Positions 9,601 to 18,423 of a stretch of DNA of 64,000 nt are shown piece by piece; the stretch's first letter is position 1, and each line of letters begins with the position of its first letter. This stretch comes from Pedobacter sp. BS3 (lineage in GTDB: Bacteria > Bacteroidota > Bacteroidia > Sphingobacteriales > Sphingobacteriaceae). Location: the NCBI RefSeq assembly GCF_008274585.1, contig NZ_VTRT01000008.1, forward strand, positions 62,001 through 126,000. Direction: 5' to 3'. The notes under the pieces were generated by a model. It searched no databases, had not been told where the DNA came from, and saw only the letters and a program-made list of their open reading frames with translations. The translations under genes and the position numbers were made by a program.

Positions 9601-9766
9601 AATTAAAAAGTCAAAAGTCAAAAAAGAAACAACGGTTACTTAAGGAATATTTCTTGTTAATTATAACCATATCAATTAATAATATCTGACTTATATGTTA
9701 CAAAATATGCAGAATGGCCTATGCCATGGGCTTTTTTAATTTCTAATTTTGACTTCTGACTTAGCA
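9601..9766. repeat. cydA-cydB spacer with two heptad-repeat patches
   Basis: This 175-bp spacer has AAAAGTC-type heptamers at about 9603-9626, and TTTTGAC-TTCTGAC heptamers at about 9747-9763 directly beside the cydA stop codon (9767-9769). No gene or terminator is visible between the patches. Confidence 0.45.
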
Positions 9767-11146
9767 TTACAGTGTTCCAATTTCTTCGGCCATAATTTTA
9801 TGTTGCGGACTATGATCGATATCGCCTTTTGAATATGGCCCATGCGTAATTTTTTTATTAAGCAGGTAAATAAACAATGCAAAAAGCAAAGTATAAACCA
9901 GCATAAACAAGATCAGCGAAAACAGTACCTGGTTGGCTGTAACGGCTTTAGACAAGGCATCGGAAGTTCGCAACAATCCATAAACTACCCAGGGCTGCCG
10001 GCCTGTTTCGGCTGCGTACCAGCCTACCTGGTTGCCTATCTGCGGAAGCAAAACAGCCCACACAAATACCATCATCAGCCAGCGTTTTTCGAACAATTTA
10101 CCTTTATACCAGAGCCAGCATGCATATAACGTGAGTAAAATCATCAGCATTCCCACGGCAATCATCAGGTGATAACTTTGAAACACAATATTTAATGCCG
10201 ATGGCCGGTCTTCGGGCTTAAAGCTTTTCAATCCCCTGATAGGCGTTGTAAAATCATTATGTGTCAAAAAGGTCAACCCTTTCGGTATTCTCAGTCCGAC
10301 GGTTTTCTGATTTTTTGTATCAATATAGCCGGCAATATACATATCGGCGACAGCCAGGCTGTCAAAATGCCCTTCGAGGGCAGCCAGCTTCGCAGGTTGA
10401 TACTTGGCTACCACTTCCGCTGATTTATGTCCGGCAAACAATTGTGCCAGTCCGGAAATGGTTGCGATGACCAGCGCTATTTTAAACGACGAGCGGGCGA
10501 AAGTAATATGCTTATTTTTTATCAGGTACCAGGCGCTGATGCTTAGCACCAGGAATGAACCGGCCAGGAAAGCGCCAATCCAGACATGGCATACCCGCTG
10601 TATGGATGATGGATTAAAAACCATAGCCCAGAAATCGGTTATTTCGGCCCGGGCTTCCAGGCCGGAACCCACAATGTGATAACCGGCAGGCGTTTGCTGC
10701 CAGGAATTGGCCACCACAATCCATATCGCCGAAAACATAGAGCCCAACGTAACCATTACGGTAGCGAAAAAATGCACCTTAGAGCTTACCCTGTTCCAGC
10801 CGAACAGTAAAACGCCCAGGAAGCCAGATTCAAGCGCAAAAGCGAAAATCCCTTCGGCTGCCAGCGCTGAACCAAAAACATCGCCTACATATTTGGAATA
10901 GGTTGCCCAGTTCGTTCCGAACTCAAATTCCATCACGATACCGGTTGCCACACCTATACCGAAAATCAGGGCAAAGATTTTGGTATAAAAACGGGCCATA
11001 TCCTCGTATAGCTTATTGCCGGTTTTAAGGTACATGCCTTCCATTGCCACCATAACCAAGCCAAGGCCGATGCTTAACGGCGGATAGATGTAATGAAAGG
11101 AGATGGTAAATGCGAATTGTATGCGGGCTAATATTTCTACATCCAT
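9767..11146 (-). CDS. cydA: Cytochrome bd ubiquinol oxidase subunit I
   Basis: A 459-residue multi-pass membrane protein holding the hemes of the bd oxidase. The N-terminal [16 protein letters not shown] segment carries the conserved heme-ligand His near residue 18, and [15 protein letters not shown] near residue 373 is the family signature next to the quinol site. It is about 60 residues shorter than E. coli CydA (522), as expected for the short Q-loop subfamily. The first 39 codons and all upstream DNA to 11433 are duplicated in tandem at 11434-11836, so two copies of the 5' region precede this intact gene. A TATTTTTA box about 20 nt upstream of the ATG may be its promoter; it too is duplicated. 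Confidence 0.95.
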   Translation of the reverse strand: MDVEILARIQFAFTISFHYIYPPLSIGLGLVMVAMEGMYLKTGNKLYEDMARFYTKIFALIFGIGVATGIVMEFEFGTNWATYSKYVGDVFGSALAAEGIFAFALESGFLGVLLFGWNRVSSKVHFFATVMVTLGSMFSAIWIVVANSWQQTPAGYHIVGSGLEARAEITDFWAMVFNPSSIQRVCHVWIGAFLAGSFLVLSISAWYLIKNKHITFARSSFKIALVIATISGLAQLFAGHKSAEVVAKYQPAKLAALEGHFDSLAVADMYIAGYIDTKNQKTVGLRIPKGLTFLTHNDFTTPIRGLKSFKPEDRPSALNIVFQSYHLMIAVGMLMILLTLYACWLWYKGKLFEKRWLMMVFVWAVLLPQIGNQVGWYAAETGRQPWVVYGLLRTSDALSKAVTANQVLFSLILFMLVYTLLFALFIYLLNKKITHGPYSKGDIDHSPQHKIMAEEIGTL

Positions 11147-11376
11147 AACCAGACTGTTGATGAAGGTAAAAATACATGCTATAGCTTAAAAAAGAGAAAT
11201 TTATATCACCATGAAGTATTTTAGAATGAATATGAATTGAAAAATTCAAAAGTAAACACCTGAACTAATCTTAATTCGCAACTTGTCTCCGATAGTTCGA
11301 AAAAACAATTAAAAGTTGGCCGGTCAAGGGACAAGACCAAGATTGAAGAAAATATTTTGATTTTTGCTCCCCGAAC

Positions 11377-11422
11377 AGCGTTACAAACGCTGGATAATAA
11401 TGCACTCGTTATTGTAAACGAG
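11377..11422. repeat. Paired hairpin repeat (GTT-ACA-AAC type), copy 1
   Basis: AGCGTT-ACA-AACGCT (11377-11391) is followed by CTCGTT-ATTGTA-AACGAG (11405-11422). The unit is copied with the 403-bp duplication (11780-11825). Diverged copies occur at 11863-11908, 30966-31008 and 61959-62001, so it is a dispersed REP-like family. Confidence 0.7.
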
Positions 11423-11549
11423 CGCAAGCAGGATACATGCCTTCCATTGCCACCATAACCAAGCCAAGGCCGATGCTTAACGGCGGATAGATGTAATGAA
11501 AGGAGATGGTAAATGCGAATTGTATGCGGGCTAATATTTCTACATCCAT
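11409..11549 (-). pseudogene. Truncated cydA 5' copy (46 codons)
   Basis: This is the cydA start region from the second copy of the 403-bp duplication. It begins at an ATG at 11549 and encodes the first 39 CydA residues. It then crosses the duplication junction, adds PACARLQ and stops at TAA (11409-11411). It keeps its own copied upstream region, so it may be transcribed and translated into a short hydrophobic peptide ahead of the intact cydA. It has no oxidase function. Confidence 0.8.
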
Positions 11550-11836
11550 AACCAGACTGTTGATGAAGGTAAAAATACATGCTATAGCTTAAAAAAGAGA
11601 AATTTATATCACCATGAAGTATTTTAGAATGAATATGAATTGAAAAATTCAAAAGTAAACACCTGAACTAATCTTAATTCGCAACTTGTCTCCGATAGTT
11701 CGAAAAAACAATTAAAAGTTGGCCGGTCAAGGGACAAGACCAAGATTGAAGAAAATATTTTGATTTTTGCTCCCCGAACAGCGTTACAAACGCTGGATAA
11801 TAATGCACTCGTTATTGTAAACGAGCGCAAGCAGGA

Positions 11837-12014
11837 ATATTTTTGAATTTTTATTGCCCAACAGCGTTACAAACGTTGAATATCAATACACTCGTTATTG
11901 TAAACGAGCGCAAGCAGGATTAATAAAGTCAAAATTCAAAAGTAAAAAATAAAATACCTTAGGTCAGTTAAGTAAACATTCTCCTTGCTTTTTACTTTCC
12001 ACTTTTAACTTTCT
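11837..12014. repeat. Third, diverged hairpin-repeat copy and heptad patches upstream of the duplication
   Basis: 11837-11920 is an imperfect copy of the end of the 403-bp unit, including AGCGTT-ACA-AACGTT (11863-11877) and CTCGTT-ATTGTA-AACGAG (11891-11908). It is followed by AAAGTCAAAATTC-type heptads, and another heptad run (11985-12012) reaches the argS stop codon. The whole 11147-12014 spacer holds repeats and the truncated cydA copy, with no other gene. Confidence 0.6.
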
Positions 12015-13787
12015 CTACATCCGCTCCGGCACATCAATACCCAATAAGCGCATGGCTTTTTTCAGCACAGCCGCCGTAGCGTCTGATAGCCGCAACCGGA
12101 ACTGCTTTACATCTTCATGCCCGGCCTTTAAGATGGATTCTTCGTGGTAAAATTTGTTGTACAGCTTAGCCAAATCGTAGGCATAATTGGCAATCAATGC
12201 CGGACTAAAGCCCTGTGCAGCAGCTTCTACCTGCTCAGGATAACGGCTTAATTCAATGATCAGATCGCGTTCTGTAGGTGTTAAGGCCCTGTTGTATGTT
12301 CCTTCCTGGTTTTGTTTAGTAAATTCTGCCTTAGCCAGTACCGAACGAATGCGGGCATGCGTGTACTGTATAAATGGACCGGTATGCCCCTGAAAGTCAA
12401 TGGACTCGTTCGGGTCAAACAACAGGCGTTTTTTAGGCTCAACTTTTAACAGGAAGTATTTTAAAGCGCCCATACCGATCATACGATACAGGCTTGCTTT
12501 CTCGTCTTCAGAAAATCCTTCTACTTTACCCAGCTCTTCGGTGCGCTGACGGGCCGTTTCAACCATTTCAGCTATCAGGTCATCGGCATCAACCACGGTT
12601 CCTTCACGGGATTTCATTTTACCGGATGGCAGATCAACCATTCCATACGATAAATGAAACAGCCCCTTTGCCCACGACTTACCCAGCTTTTCGAGGATAA
12701 GGAAAAGCACTTTGAAGTGATAATCCTGCTCATTACCCACTACATAAATGGATTCATCCATCTCGAAATCATCGTATTTCAACTGGGCTGTTCCCATATC
12801 CTGCGTAATGTAAACCGATGTTCCATCGCCACGCAACACCAGCTTTTCATCCAGTCCATCGGCTGTAAGGTCAATCCAAACCGAATTATCTGCCTTTTTA
12901 AAGAAAACACCTTTATCCAGGCCTTCCTGGATAATATCCTTGCCCAGCAGGTACGTATCAGATTCGTAATAATATTTATCGAACGATACTCCCAAGTTTT
13001 TATAGGTTACGTCAAAACCGGCATAAACCCAGCCGTTCATGGTTTTCCAAAGCTGTATGATTTGCTCATCGCCGGCTTCCCATTTTTGCAGCATCACCTG
13101 CGCTTCTTTTATTAAAGGCGCATTCTTTTTAGCGTCTTCTTCGCTTTGACCGGAAGCTTTCAGGTCATCAATCTGCTTTTTATATTCTTTATCGAAAATA
13201 ACGTAGTACTTACCTACCAGGTGATCGCCTTTCAAGCCGCTGCTTTCGGGAGTTTCACCGTTACCGAATTTCTGCCAGGCCAGCATGGATTTACAGATAT
13301 GTATACCCCGGTCATTCACCAGGTTGGCCTTGATCACTTCGTATCCATAGGCTGAAAGAATTTCAGCGACTGAAAATCCCAGTAAATTATTGCGGATATG
13401 ACCTAAGTGCAGCGGTTTATTGGTGTTAGGCGATGAATACTCTACCATCACCTTTTTGCCATTAGACTGGAATACACCAAACTGCGGTTGTAAAACGGTA
13501 TGCGTAAATAAATTTATCCAGTAATTATCAGATAAGGAGATATTTAAAAATCCCTTAATAACGTTGAAACCGGCTATTTCGCTCACATGCTCCTTCAGAA
13601 AGGTGCCTATTTCCTGTCCGGTTTGCTCCGGCGATTTCTTCGTATATCGTGTAAACGGGAAAGTAACCACGGTGATCTGTCCTTCAAATTCTTTACGGGT
13701 TTGCTGCAAAGTAACATCCGACGGACTGATATTTACCTGGTAAAGATTCTGGAGGGCGTTGGTTACGCCGTTAATAATGAAATTCAT
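12015..13787 (-). CDS. argS: Arginyl-tRNA synthetase
   Basis: A 590-residue class I aminoacyl-tRNA synthetase that charges tRNA-Arg. It has an N-terminal additional domain, the signature EYSSPNTNKPLHLGHIRNN region around residue 115-133 with HLGH as the HIGH equivalent, and MKSREGTVV near residue 394 in place of KMSKS, as usual for ArgRS. A C-terminal DALR anticodon-binding domain (FIQYTHARIRSV onward) completes it. A TATTTTTG box lies only 4 nt before the ATG, so the mRNA is probably leaderless. Confidence 0.97.
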   Translation of the reverse strand: MNFIINGVTNALQNLYQVNISPSDVTLQQTRKEFEGQITVVTFPFTRYTKKSPEQTGQEIGTFLKEHVSEIAGFNVIKGFLNISLSDNYWINLFTHTVLQPQFGVFQSNGKKVMVEYSSPNTNKPLHLGHIRNNLLGFSVAEILSAYGYEVIKANLVNDRGIHICKSMLAWQKFGNGETPESSGLKGDHLVGKYYVIFDKEYKKQIDDLKASGQSEEDAKKNAPLIKEAQVMLQKWEAGDEQIIQLWKTMNGWVYAGFDVTYKNLGVSFDKYYYESDTYLLGKDIIQEGLDKGVFFKKADNSVWIDLTADGLDEKLVLRGDGTSVYITQDMGTAQLKYDDFEMDESIYVVGNEQDYHFKVLFLILEKLGKSWAKGLFHLSYGMVDLPSGKMKSREGTVVDADDLIAEMVETARQRTEELGKVEGFSEDEKASLYRMIGMGALKYFLLKVEPKKRLLFDPNESIDFQGHTGPFIQYTHARIRSVLAKAEFTKQNQEGTYNRALTPTERDLIIELSRYPEQVEAAAQGFSPALIANYAYDLAKLYNKFYHEESILKAGHEDVKQFRLRLSDATAAVLKKAMRLLGIDVPERM

Positions 13788-13791
13788 GCGG

Positions 13792-13799
13792 CAAAAATA
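13792..13799 (-). promoter_or_regulatory. Promoter box giving a probably leaderless argS mRNA
   Basis: The minus strand reads TATTTTTG-CCGC-ATG, an exact TAnnTTTG match whose expected transcription start falls on the argS start codon. pyrD shows the same 4-nt spacing. Confidence 0.55.
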
Positions 13800-13850
13800 G
13801 AAATCTTATTCCTAATAGGAATAATTTTCTCTTCTACGATAGTATCTTCC

Positions 13851-13917
13851 CCAGCCTGTCTCCTGACAGGCTGGAACATATTATAAAACATATTTGGCCT
13901 GTCGGAAGACAGGCCAA
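13851..13917. repeat. REP-like pair of 10-bp hairpins, second locus
   Basis: CCAGCCTGTC-TCCT-GACAGGCTGG (13851-13874) is followed by TTGGCCTGTC-GGAA-GACAGGCCAA (13894-13917). Stem length, loop size and the CTGTC/GACAG core equal those at 2575-2633. Nearby, 13806-13824 is a separate 9-bp hairpin (TTATTCCTA / TAGGAATAA) followed by TTTT on the plus strand. Confidence 0.75.
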
Positions 13918-13959
13918 GCTTAGAGAAATTCTGTTTAATAAAGCTATCTGGATCAGACA

Positions 13960-14694
13960 CTAATCCTTCCCGGCAGCATATTGAATCCCGCCCCAGATAT
14001 GCTTTAAAAAGGCTTCGTCGGTATAATTTTCTTCACGATGCCCTAAAACGGTATAGAAAACCCGTCCACCTTCAAATTCATGGTACCATGATGCCGGATG
14101 AAAATCGCCCATTGTTCCACCTTTGTATGTTTTCTCATCCAACGTGATGAGGGTATGAATATCCGGGTTTACATCCTTAAAATTATACCATTCGTCGGTA
14201 TGTACCCACGGCGATTTCAGGTCCCGTGTTGAAATATGCGTGCTATCTGTAATGGTAAGCACAGCCTGCTGCTGTTTGGGATGTTTCAGGAAGTATGCGC
14301 CGATCAGCTTCCCGTACCAGGGCCAGTCGTACAAGCAATCGGTAGCGGCATGTATACCTACCAATCCGCCGCCCTTATGAATGTAATTCTGAAAAGCGGC
14401 TTTCTGAGCTTCGTTAAACAAGCTATTACCCGTAGGGCTCAAAAAAACAATAACCTTGTATTTCTTAAGCTGCTTATCGGTAAATAAAGCCGGGTTAGTT
14501 GTGGTATCTACGCTAAAGCCCTTCTCCTCGCCCATTTTCTGCAAAGCCACAATTCCGTTGGCAATACTTTTATGGTGATACCCTTTGGTCAGCGAAAATA
14601 CCAGCACCCTGAACTTTGATTTACTATATGCTCCCGGCACTGCAACCAGATACAAACCAATAAACAGGATACAACTTAAAATTGCCTTTTTCAT
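13960..14694 (-). CDS. ThuA-like secreted protein
   Basis: A 244-residue exported protein with a signal peptide (MKKAILSCILFIGLYLVAVPGAYS). The rest is one ThuA-like domain, a glutamine-amidotransferase-like fold often found with sugar metabolism. Typical blocks are VLVFSLTKGYHHKSI, YIHKGGGLVGIHAATDCLYDWPWY near residue 105 and the final FYTVLGHREENY. The precise reaction is unsettled for this family. Its ATG overlaps the ppc stop by one base (TAATG), which suggests translational coupling to ppc, an unexpected partner. Confidence 0.85.
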   Translation of the reverse strand: MKKAILSCILFIGLYLVAVPGAYSKSKFRVLVFSLTKGYHHKSIANGIVALQKMGEEKGFSVDTTTNPALFTDKQLKKYKVIVFLSPTGNSLFNEAQKAAFQNYIHKGGGLVGIHAATDCLYDWPWYGKLIGAYFLKHPKQQQAVLTITDSTHISTRDLKSPWVHTDEWYNFKDVNPDIHTLITLDEKTYKGGTMGDFHPASWYHEFEGGRVFYTVLGHREENYTDEAFLKHIWGGIQYAAGKD

Positions 14695-17273
14695 TAAGCC
14701 AGGTTTCTACCGGCATTTACAATGCCGTATACCGTACGAATGATCAACTTATTGTATATATCGGTTTGCTCTTCGCTTAATTTGCCTGTTTTCAGTTGCT
14801 GCAAGGCATAATGCTGGATAATGACCAAGGGCAATACAATCCGTTCCCGGATAGCAATAGAACGACGTTCTATCGGGTAATTCTCCATCAATACCGAAGT
14901 ATTGGTAAGCTCCAGGATCAGTTTTTTGGTCAGTTCAAACTCAATACGCAACTTCTCCCAAAAAGCGCCAAATTCTTTATCTTCTTTCAGATAGGATGTT
15001 ATCCGGAAATCAGATTTGGACATTGACATCATACAGTTGTCGATGATGGTTTTAAACTGTCCGGATGTTTGATATAACTGTACCACATTATCCCACAAAC
15101 CGGCATCTTTAATATCCTGCAATGCCGTACCAACGCCATAGAAACCCGGAATATTCTGTTTCAGCTGGCTCCACGATGTTACAAAGCTAATGGCACGTAA
15201 ATCTTCCAGTCTCAGCTCGGCTCCCGAATTACGTTTTACCGGCCGGCTGCTGATGTTTATCTGTGACAGCAATGTTAACGGACTGAGTTTCTCCAGATAT
15301 TTGATAAACAGCGGATCTTCGCGTAAAGCAACAAAGTTTCTATAGCTGTCTTCGGCCATTTTAGCAAATAATGACTTTTGCGAATTGCTCATAGTTTCCT
15401 TGTCGGCAGAATTCAGAGCAGAAACCAAACCGGCATTAATCAGCTGTGAAATATTGTAATGAGCCGTATCCCACGAACCGTACTGGCTGCTGATGGTTTG
15501 CCCCTGTATGGTCAGCTGAATATGATCGTTGGCAATTTCGCGACCCATTGTAGCGTAAAATTTCTGTGTTTTACCGCCGCCACGTGCTGGTGGGCCGCCA
15601 CGACCATCAAAAAACGCCAGCTGAATATTGTGTGTACGGGCAATGGTTGTAAGCTCTATCTTGGCCTTGTAAATAGACCAGTTGGCCATCAGGTAACCAC
15701 CGTCTTTGGTGCTGTCAGAAAAGCCCAGCATCACAATTTGCTTATTACCACGGCGTTTAAGATGCTCTTTGTAGAACGGATGTGAATACAGCTTATCCAT
15801 TACGCTGGCCGCGATAGTTAGATCGGGCACTGTTTCAAATAGCGGCACAAAATCAATGCTCAGCTCTTCGGCTTTCCACCCGCTCCATAAAAACAGGTTC
15901 ATGAGTTGCAGAATATCTGATGCCTGCTGACAGTTACTGATAATGAAACGGTGACATCCTTTCTCGCCGTTTGCCTGTTGTATATCTTTGATCAGGCGGA
16001 TAGTTTGCAAGGTATCTTTAACCAGAGGATCATCTCCATCGGTGCACTGAAAATCGTGCTCTTCAAATGTAATATGCTTGAGTTTCTGTTCTTCCGGTAA
16101 AGAATCGTAATCTTCTGAAGTAAAAGAGGTTATCCCAATACTTTCGCGACAATGTTTATGTGTATTACGCAGTACACGGCTATCCTGCCGGATATCCAGC
16201 GAGGCAAAATAACATCCGAAAAGTCGCACCTTACGGATAAGATCTTCCACTACATTGATGAATAAACTATCGTGATCACTTATAAGTACTTCCTTGATCT
16301 TTTGCAGGTTTTCAATAATTTCGTCCTGCTGATTGGCCAGGTTTTCCTGATCGCTAAAACTGTTAACATAAAGTAAATCATAAAGTTTACTCATATAAGT
16401 CTCTACACCTCTGAAGGTTATGCGACGCTTAAGCACCCTGAAATCGCGGTAGTAGCAACGGAATAATATTTTACGGAGCAGCTCGGAAACTTCGCGTGTG
16501 CCTTGTGTTGTTACATTAGGATTGCCATCGCGATCGCCCCCGGGCCAGAAACCCAGCTCAATAAGCTGATGCGATTCCAGTAATGGTGCATCATCAAACT
16601 CATCCTCGATTTGTGATTGTATGGCAGCGCTAACCGGATAGAATACATTTTCAAGGAACCAGGCCAGGCTTACGGCTTCATCAACCGGTGTAGGCTTATT
16701 TTTATTAAAGAAGGGCGTTTTACCTAATTGTTGCAGCAGCAGGTTGACGTTGCTGATATCATTTTGCTTAACCGCTTCGGTCAGATCGTTGATAATGGCC
16801 AGCACCGTACCCGGATAAAACTGCGTAGGGTGAGCGGTCAGCACTATGCGTAATGAAAACTCCTGCAGCTTTTCCCGCATTTTTTCTTTTAATCCCGGCG
16901 TATTGGCCGCCTGCCGCAATAGCCCTTCCAGCGAGGCCGAATCTTCGGAACGGGAAGTTTTATTGAAAGCAGAATCTTCTATGGCATCAAAAAGCACCAC
17001 CTGCCGCTCAATGTAACGTATAATACGAAACAGCAGGTCAATGCGGTCGGCTTCCTGCACATATTGCTCATACTGTCCGAAAAAGCTCTCGATAATATTT
17101 ACCGGCGACAATTGCTGCTTGACGCCCTGTTCGCAATGAGAGGTAAAAAATGGCAACAGGATACCGGTATGCTTCACCTTGTAAAAGGGCAAGGTTAAAA
17201 ACAAGCTGTTGTACAGCTCGAACCGCGTAACTACTTCGTTGTTAAATGTGGCTTCTTTCTGACTGAGTTTCAT
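14694..17273 (-). CDS. ppc: Phosphoenolpyruvate carboxylase
   Basis: An 859-residue cytoplasmic enzyme that carboxylates PEP with bicarbonate to oxaloacetate, refilling the TCA cycle. Family signatures are present: VLTAHPTQ near residue 144 (catalytic His), FWPGGDRDGNPNVT near 247, MLGFSDSTKDGGYL near 515 and the FFDGRGGPPARGGG loop near 557. The length is close to E. coli Ppc (883). It overlaps the thuA-like gene by one base. No regulatory site is obvious in its upstream spacer. Confidence 0.96.
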   Translation of the reverse strand: MKLSQKEATFNNEVVTRFELYNSLFLTLPFYKVKHTGILLPFFTSHCEQGVKQQLSPVNIIESFFGQYEQYVQEADRIDLLFRIIRYIERQVVLFDAIEDSAFNKTSRSEDSASLEGLLRQAANTPGLKEKMREKLQEFSLRIVLTAHPTQFYPGTVLAIINDLTEAVKQNDISNVNLLLQQLGKTPFFNKNKPTPVDEAVSLAWFLENVFYPVSAAIQSQIEDEFDDAPLLESHQLIELGFWPGGDRDGNPNVTTQGTREVSELLRKILFRCYYRDFRVLKRRITFRGVETYMSKLYDLLYVNSFSDQENLANQQDEIIENLQKIKEVLISDHDSLFINVVEDLIRKVRLFGCYFASLDIRQDSRVLRNTHKHCRESIGITSFTSEDYDSLPEEQKLKHITFEEHDFQCTDGDDPLVKDTLQTIRLIKDIQQANGEKGCHRFIISNCQQASDILQLMNLFLWSGWKAEELSIDFVPLFETVPDLTIAASVMDKLYSHPFYKEHLKRRGNKQIVMLGFSDSTKDGGYLMANWSIYKAKIELTTIARTHNIQLAFFDGRGGPPARGGGKTQKFYATMGREIANDHIQLTIQGQTISSQYGSWDTAHYNISQLINAGLVSALNSADKETMSNSQKSLFAKMAEDSYRNFVALREDPLFIKYLEKLSPLTLLSQINISSRPVKRNSGAELRLEDLRAISFVTSWSQLKQNIPGFYGVGTALQDIKDAGLWDNVVQLYQTSGQFKTIIDNCMMSMSKSDFRITSYLKEDKEFGAFWEKLRIEFELTKKLILELTNTSVLMENYPIERRSIAIRERIVLPLVIIQHYALQQLKTGKLSEEQTDIYNKLIIRTVYGIVNAGRNLA

Positions 17274-17443
17274 TATAAGAACAGGGTGTTAGATGAAATT
17301 GATAAAACTTACTGCCCACCAGGAGCAATTTGTCTGTACCGGCTATAAACTAATAAAGTTTATGAATCCGGTGCAAAAATAAAAGTATTACGTTGTTCGC
17401 AAAGCATTATGCTTAAAAAGCTGTAATTATCCGGTTATTCATA

Positions 17444-17908
17444 CTATTTTACCAGCCTGGCGTCAACAGCCAATTTCTCTACTGATTCAATTTTAACCAG
17501 ATGATGATATCCCGGGAACAGGGGATTAAGCAAATAATTGTATTCAAATTTATTAACGGCCGACCTGACTTTAATGGCTATAAACTGCTGTTTCTCCATC
17601 AGAGAATCGCCCAGGCTTTTATTTTCAAGATTACCGATTTCCTGCCAATGTTTTGGATAATCCTTATCAGGAAGCGTATAAATTAGCGAACTGTCTTCCC
17701 TGATATGTAAACCTGTCAGGTATAAATCCGGGGGAATATTTCCAGCCTCAAAATAAACCAGGTTTTCAAGATACGCAAGTGAACTGTTTTCGCTGGTATA
17801 AAGCATATACGTTCCGGGATTATTCCAGCGGCCCCCTTCTTTAAACGCCCCCATACCGGAAATATCCCTTGCCCGTTTCTCAGATTTGGCTATGCGATAA
17901 ACCAGCAT
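17444..17908 (-). CDS. RES-domain toxin of a RES/Xre toxin-antitoxin pair
   Basis: A 154-residue RES-domain protein. RES toxins such as MbcT and ParT are ADP-ribosyl-transferase-fold enzymes that destroy NAD+ or modify a metabolic enzyme using it. The frame starts with YRIAKSEKRARDISG, and the conserved Arg (GGRWNNPGTYMLYTSE near residues 26-41), Glu (ENLVYFE) and Ser (GDSLMEK) positions are all visible. Its ATG overlaps the TGA of the upstream antitoxin by one base (TGATG), the usual coupling in this family with the antitoxin first. Nothing points to loss of function. Confidence 0.85.
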   Translation of the reverse strand: MLVYRIAKSEKRARDISGMGAFKEGGRWNNPGTYMLYTSENSSLAYLENLVYFEAGNIPPDLYLTGLHIREDSSLIYTLPDKDYPKHWQEIGNLENKSLGDSLMEKQQFIAIKVRSAVNKFEYNYLLNPLFPGYHHLVKIESVEKLAVDARLVK

Positions 17909-18423
17909 CAGGAGTAAACGCCTTCTTCAATCCGTCCCAAAACATTATCAACCATAGTTAATCCTGTAGGCATATAAAATAAATCAATGGGTTTCAGCTG
18001 ATTTAAGGCCCGGTTAGGTGTATTAAGCCATTGCTGTACTGCTTTCTGATCTTCAAAAACCTCAAAGGCGTGACTCACTACTTTTGCCACTTCTATGATA
18101 TGTGAAGACGTATACTTATCAAGCACATCATCACCCTTTTTTCGTTCAAGCGTTTTGACTGAAAGGTGTAATATATCTTCGGCAAAGCTTTTTTTGGTCA
18201 TACCCATGTGACTAACCAAGGCATCTAAAGAAGCTTTTTTGATACCCTCGTTACTCAGCGAGATCAAATCAAACGCCGATTTGATTTTTTTATGTATCAA
18301 CCCGGCGCCACCTAACAGGTACACCAGATTGGCAACAGGGTCTTTTCGTTTTTGCAGAACTTCCATAACAGACATTTTTACCAAATGTATGGAAAATTTG
18401 TCGTACTTAAAAATCCTATCCAA
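17908..18423 (-). CDS. Xre/MbcA/ParS-type antitoxin
   Basis: A 171-residue antitoxin partner of the RES protein. The middle carries a helical Xre-like region (LVSHMGMTKKSFAEDIL, residues about 68-84). The C-terminal part fits the MbcA/ParS toxin-binding domain (AFEVFEDQKAVQQWLN ... FYMPTGLTMVDNVLGRIEEGV). The longest frame starts at 18423 and overlaps the tex stop codon by 8 nt; starts at 18375 (MSVMEVL) or 18366 are equally possible and would free it from tex. Such antitoxins usually repress their own promoter, which here would lie inside the 3' end of tex. Confidence 0.82.
   Translation of the reverse strand: MDRIFKYDKFSIHLVKMSVMEVLQKRKDPVANLVYLLGGAGLIHKKIKSAFDLISLSNEGIKKASLDALVSHMGMTKKSFAEDILHLSVKTLERKKGDDVLDKYTSSHIIEVAKVVSHAFEVFEDQKAVQQWLNTPNRALNQLKPIDLFYMPTGLTMVDNVLGRIEEGVYS

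Larger units (their letters stand above)
11031..11836. repeat. Perfect 403-bp tandem duplication covering the cydA 5' end
   Basis: Copy 1 is 11031-11433 and copy 2 is 11434-11836, with a period of exactly 403 bp and no difference seen by eye. Each copy contains cydA codons 1-39, the upstream region and a hairpin repeat at its far end. The junction joins GCAAGCAGGA to TACATGCC. Perfect identity implies a recent event. Confidence 0.9.

Noticed and set aside
11221-11830. Two similar minus-strand frames of 143 and 68 codons upstream of cydA
   Set aside because: They arise from the duplicated upstream region and repeat sequence, with no protein-like composition or start signal.
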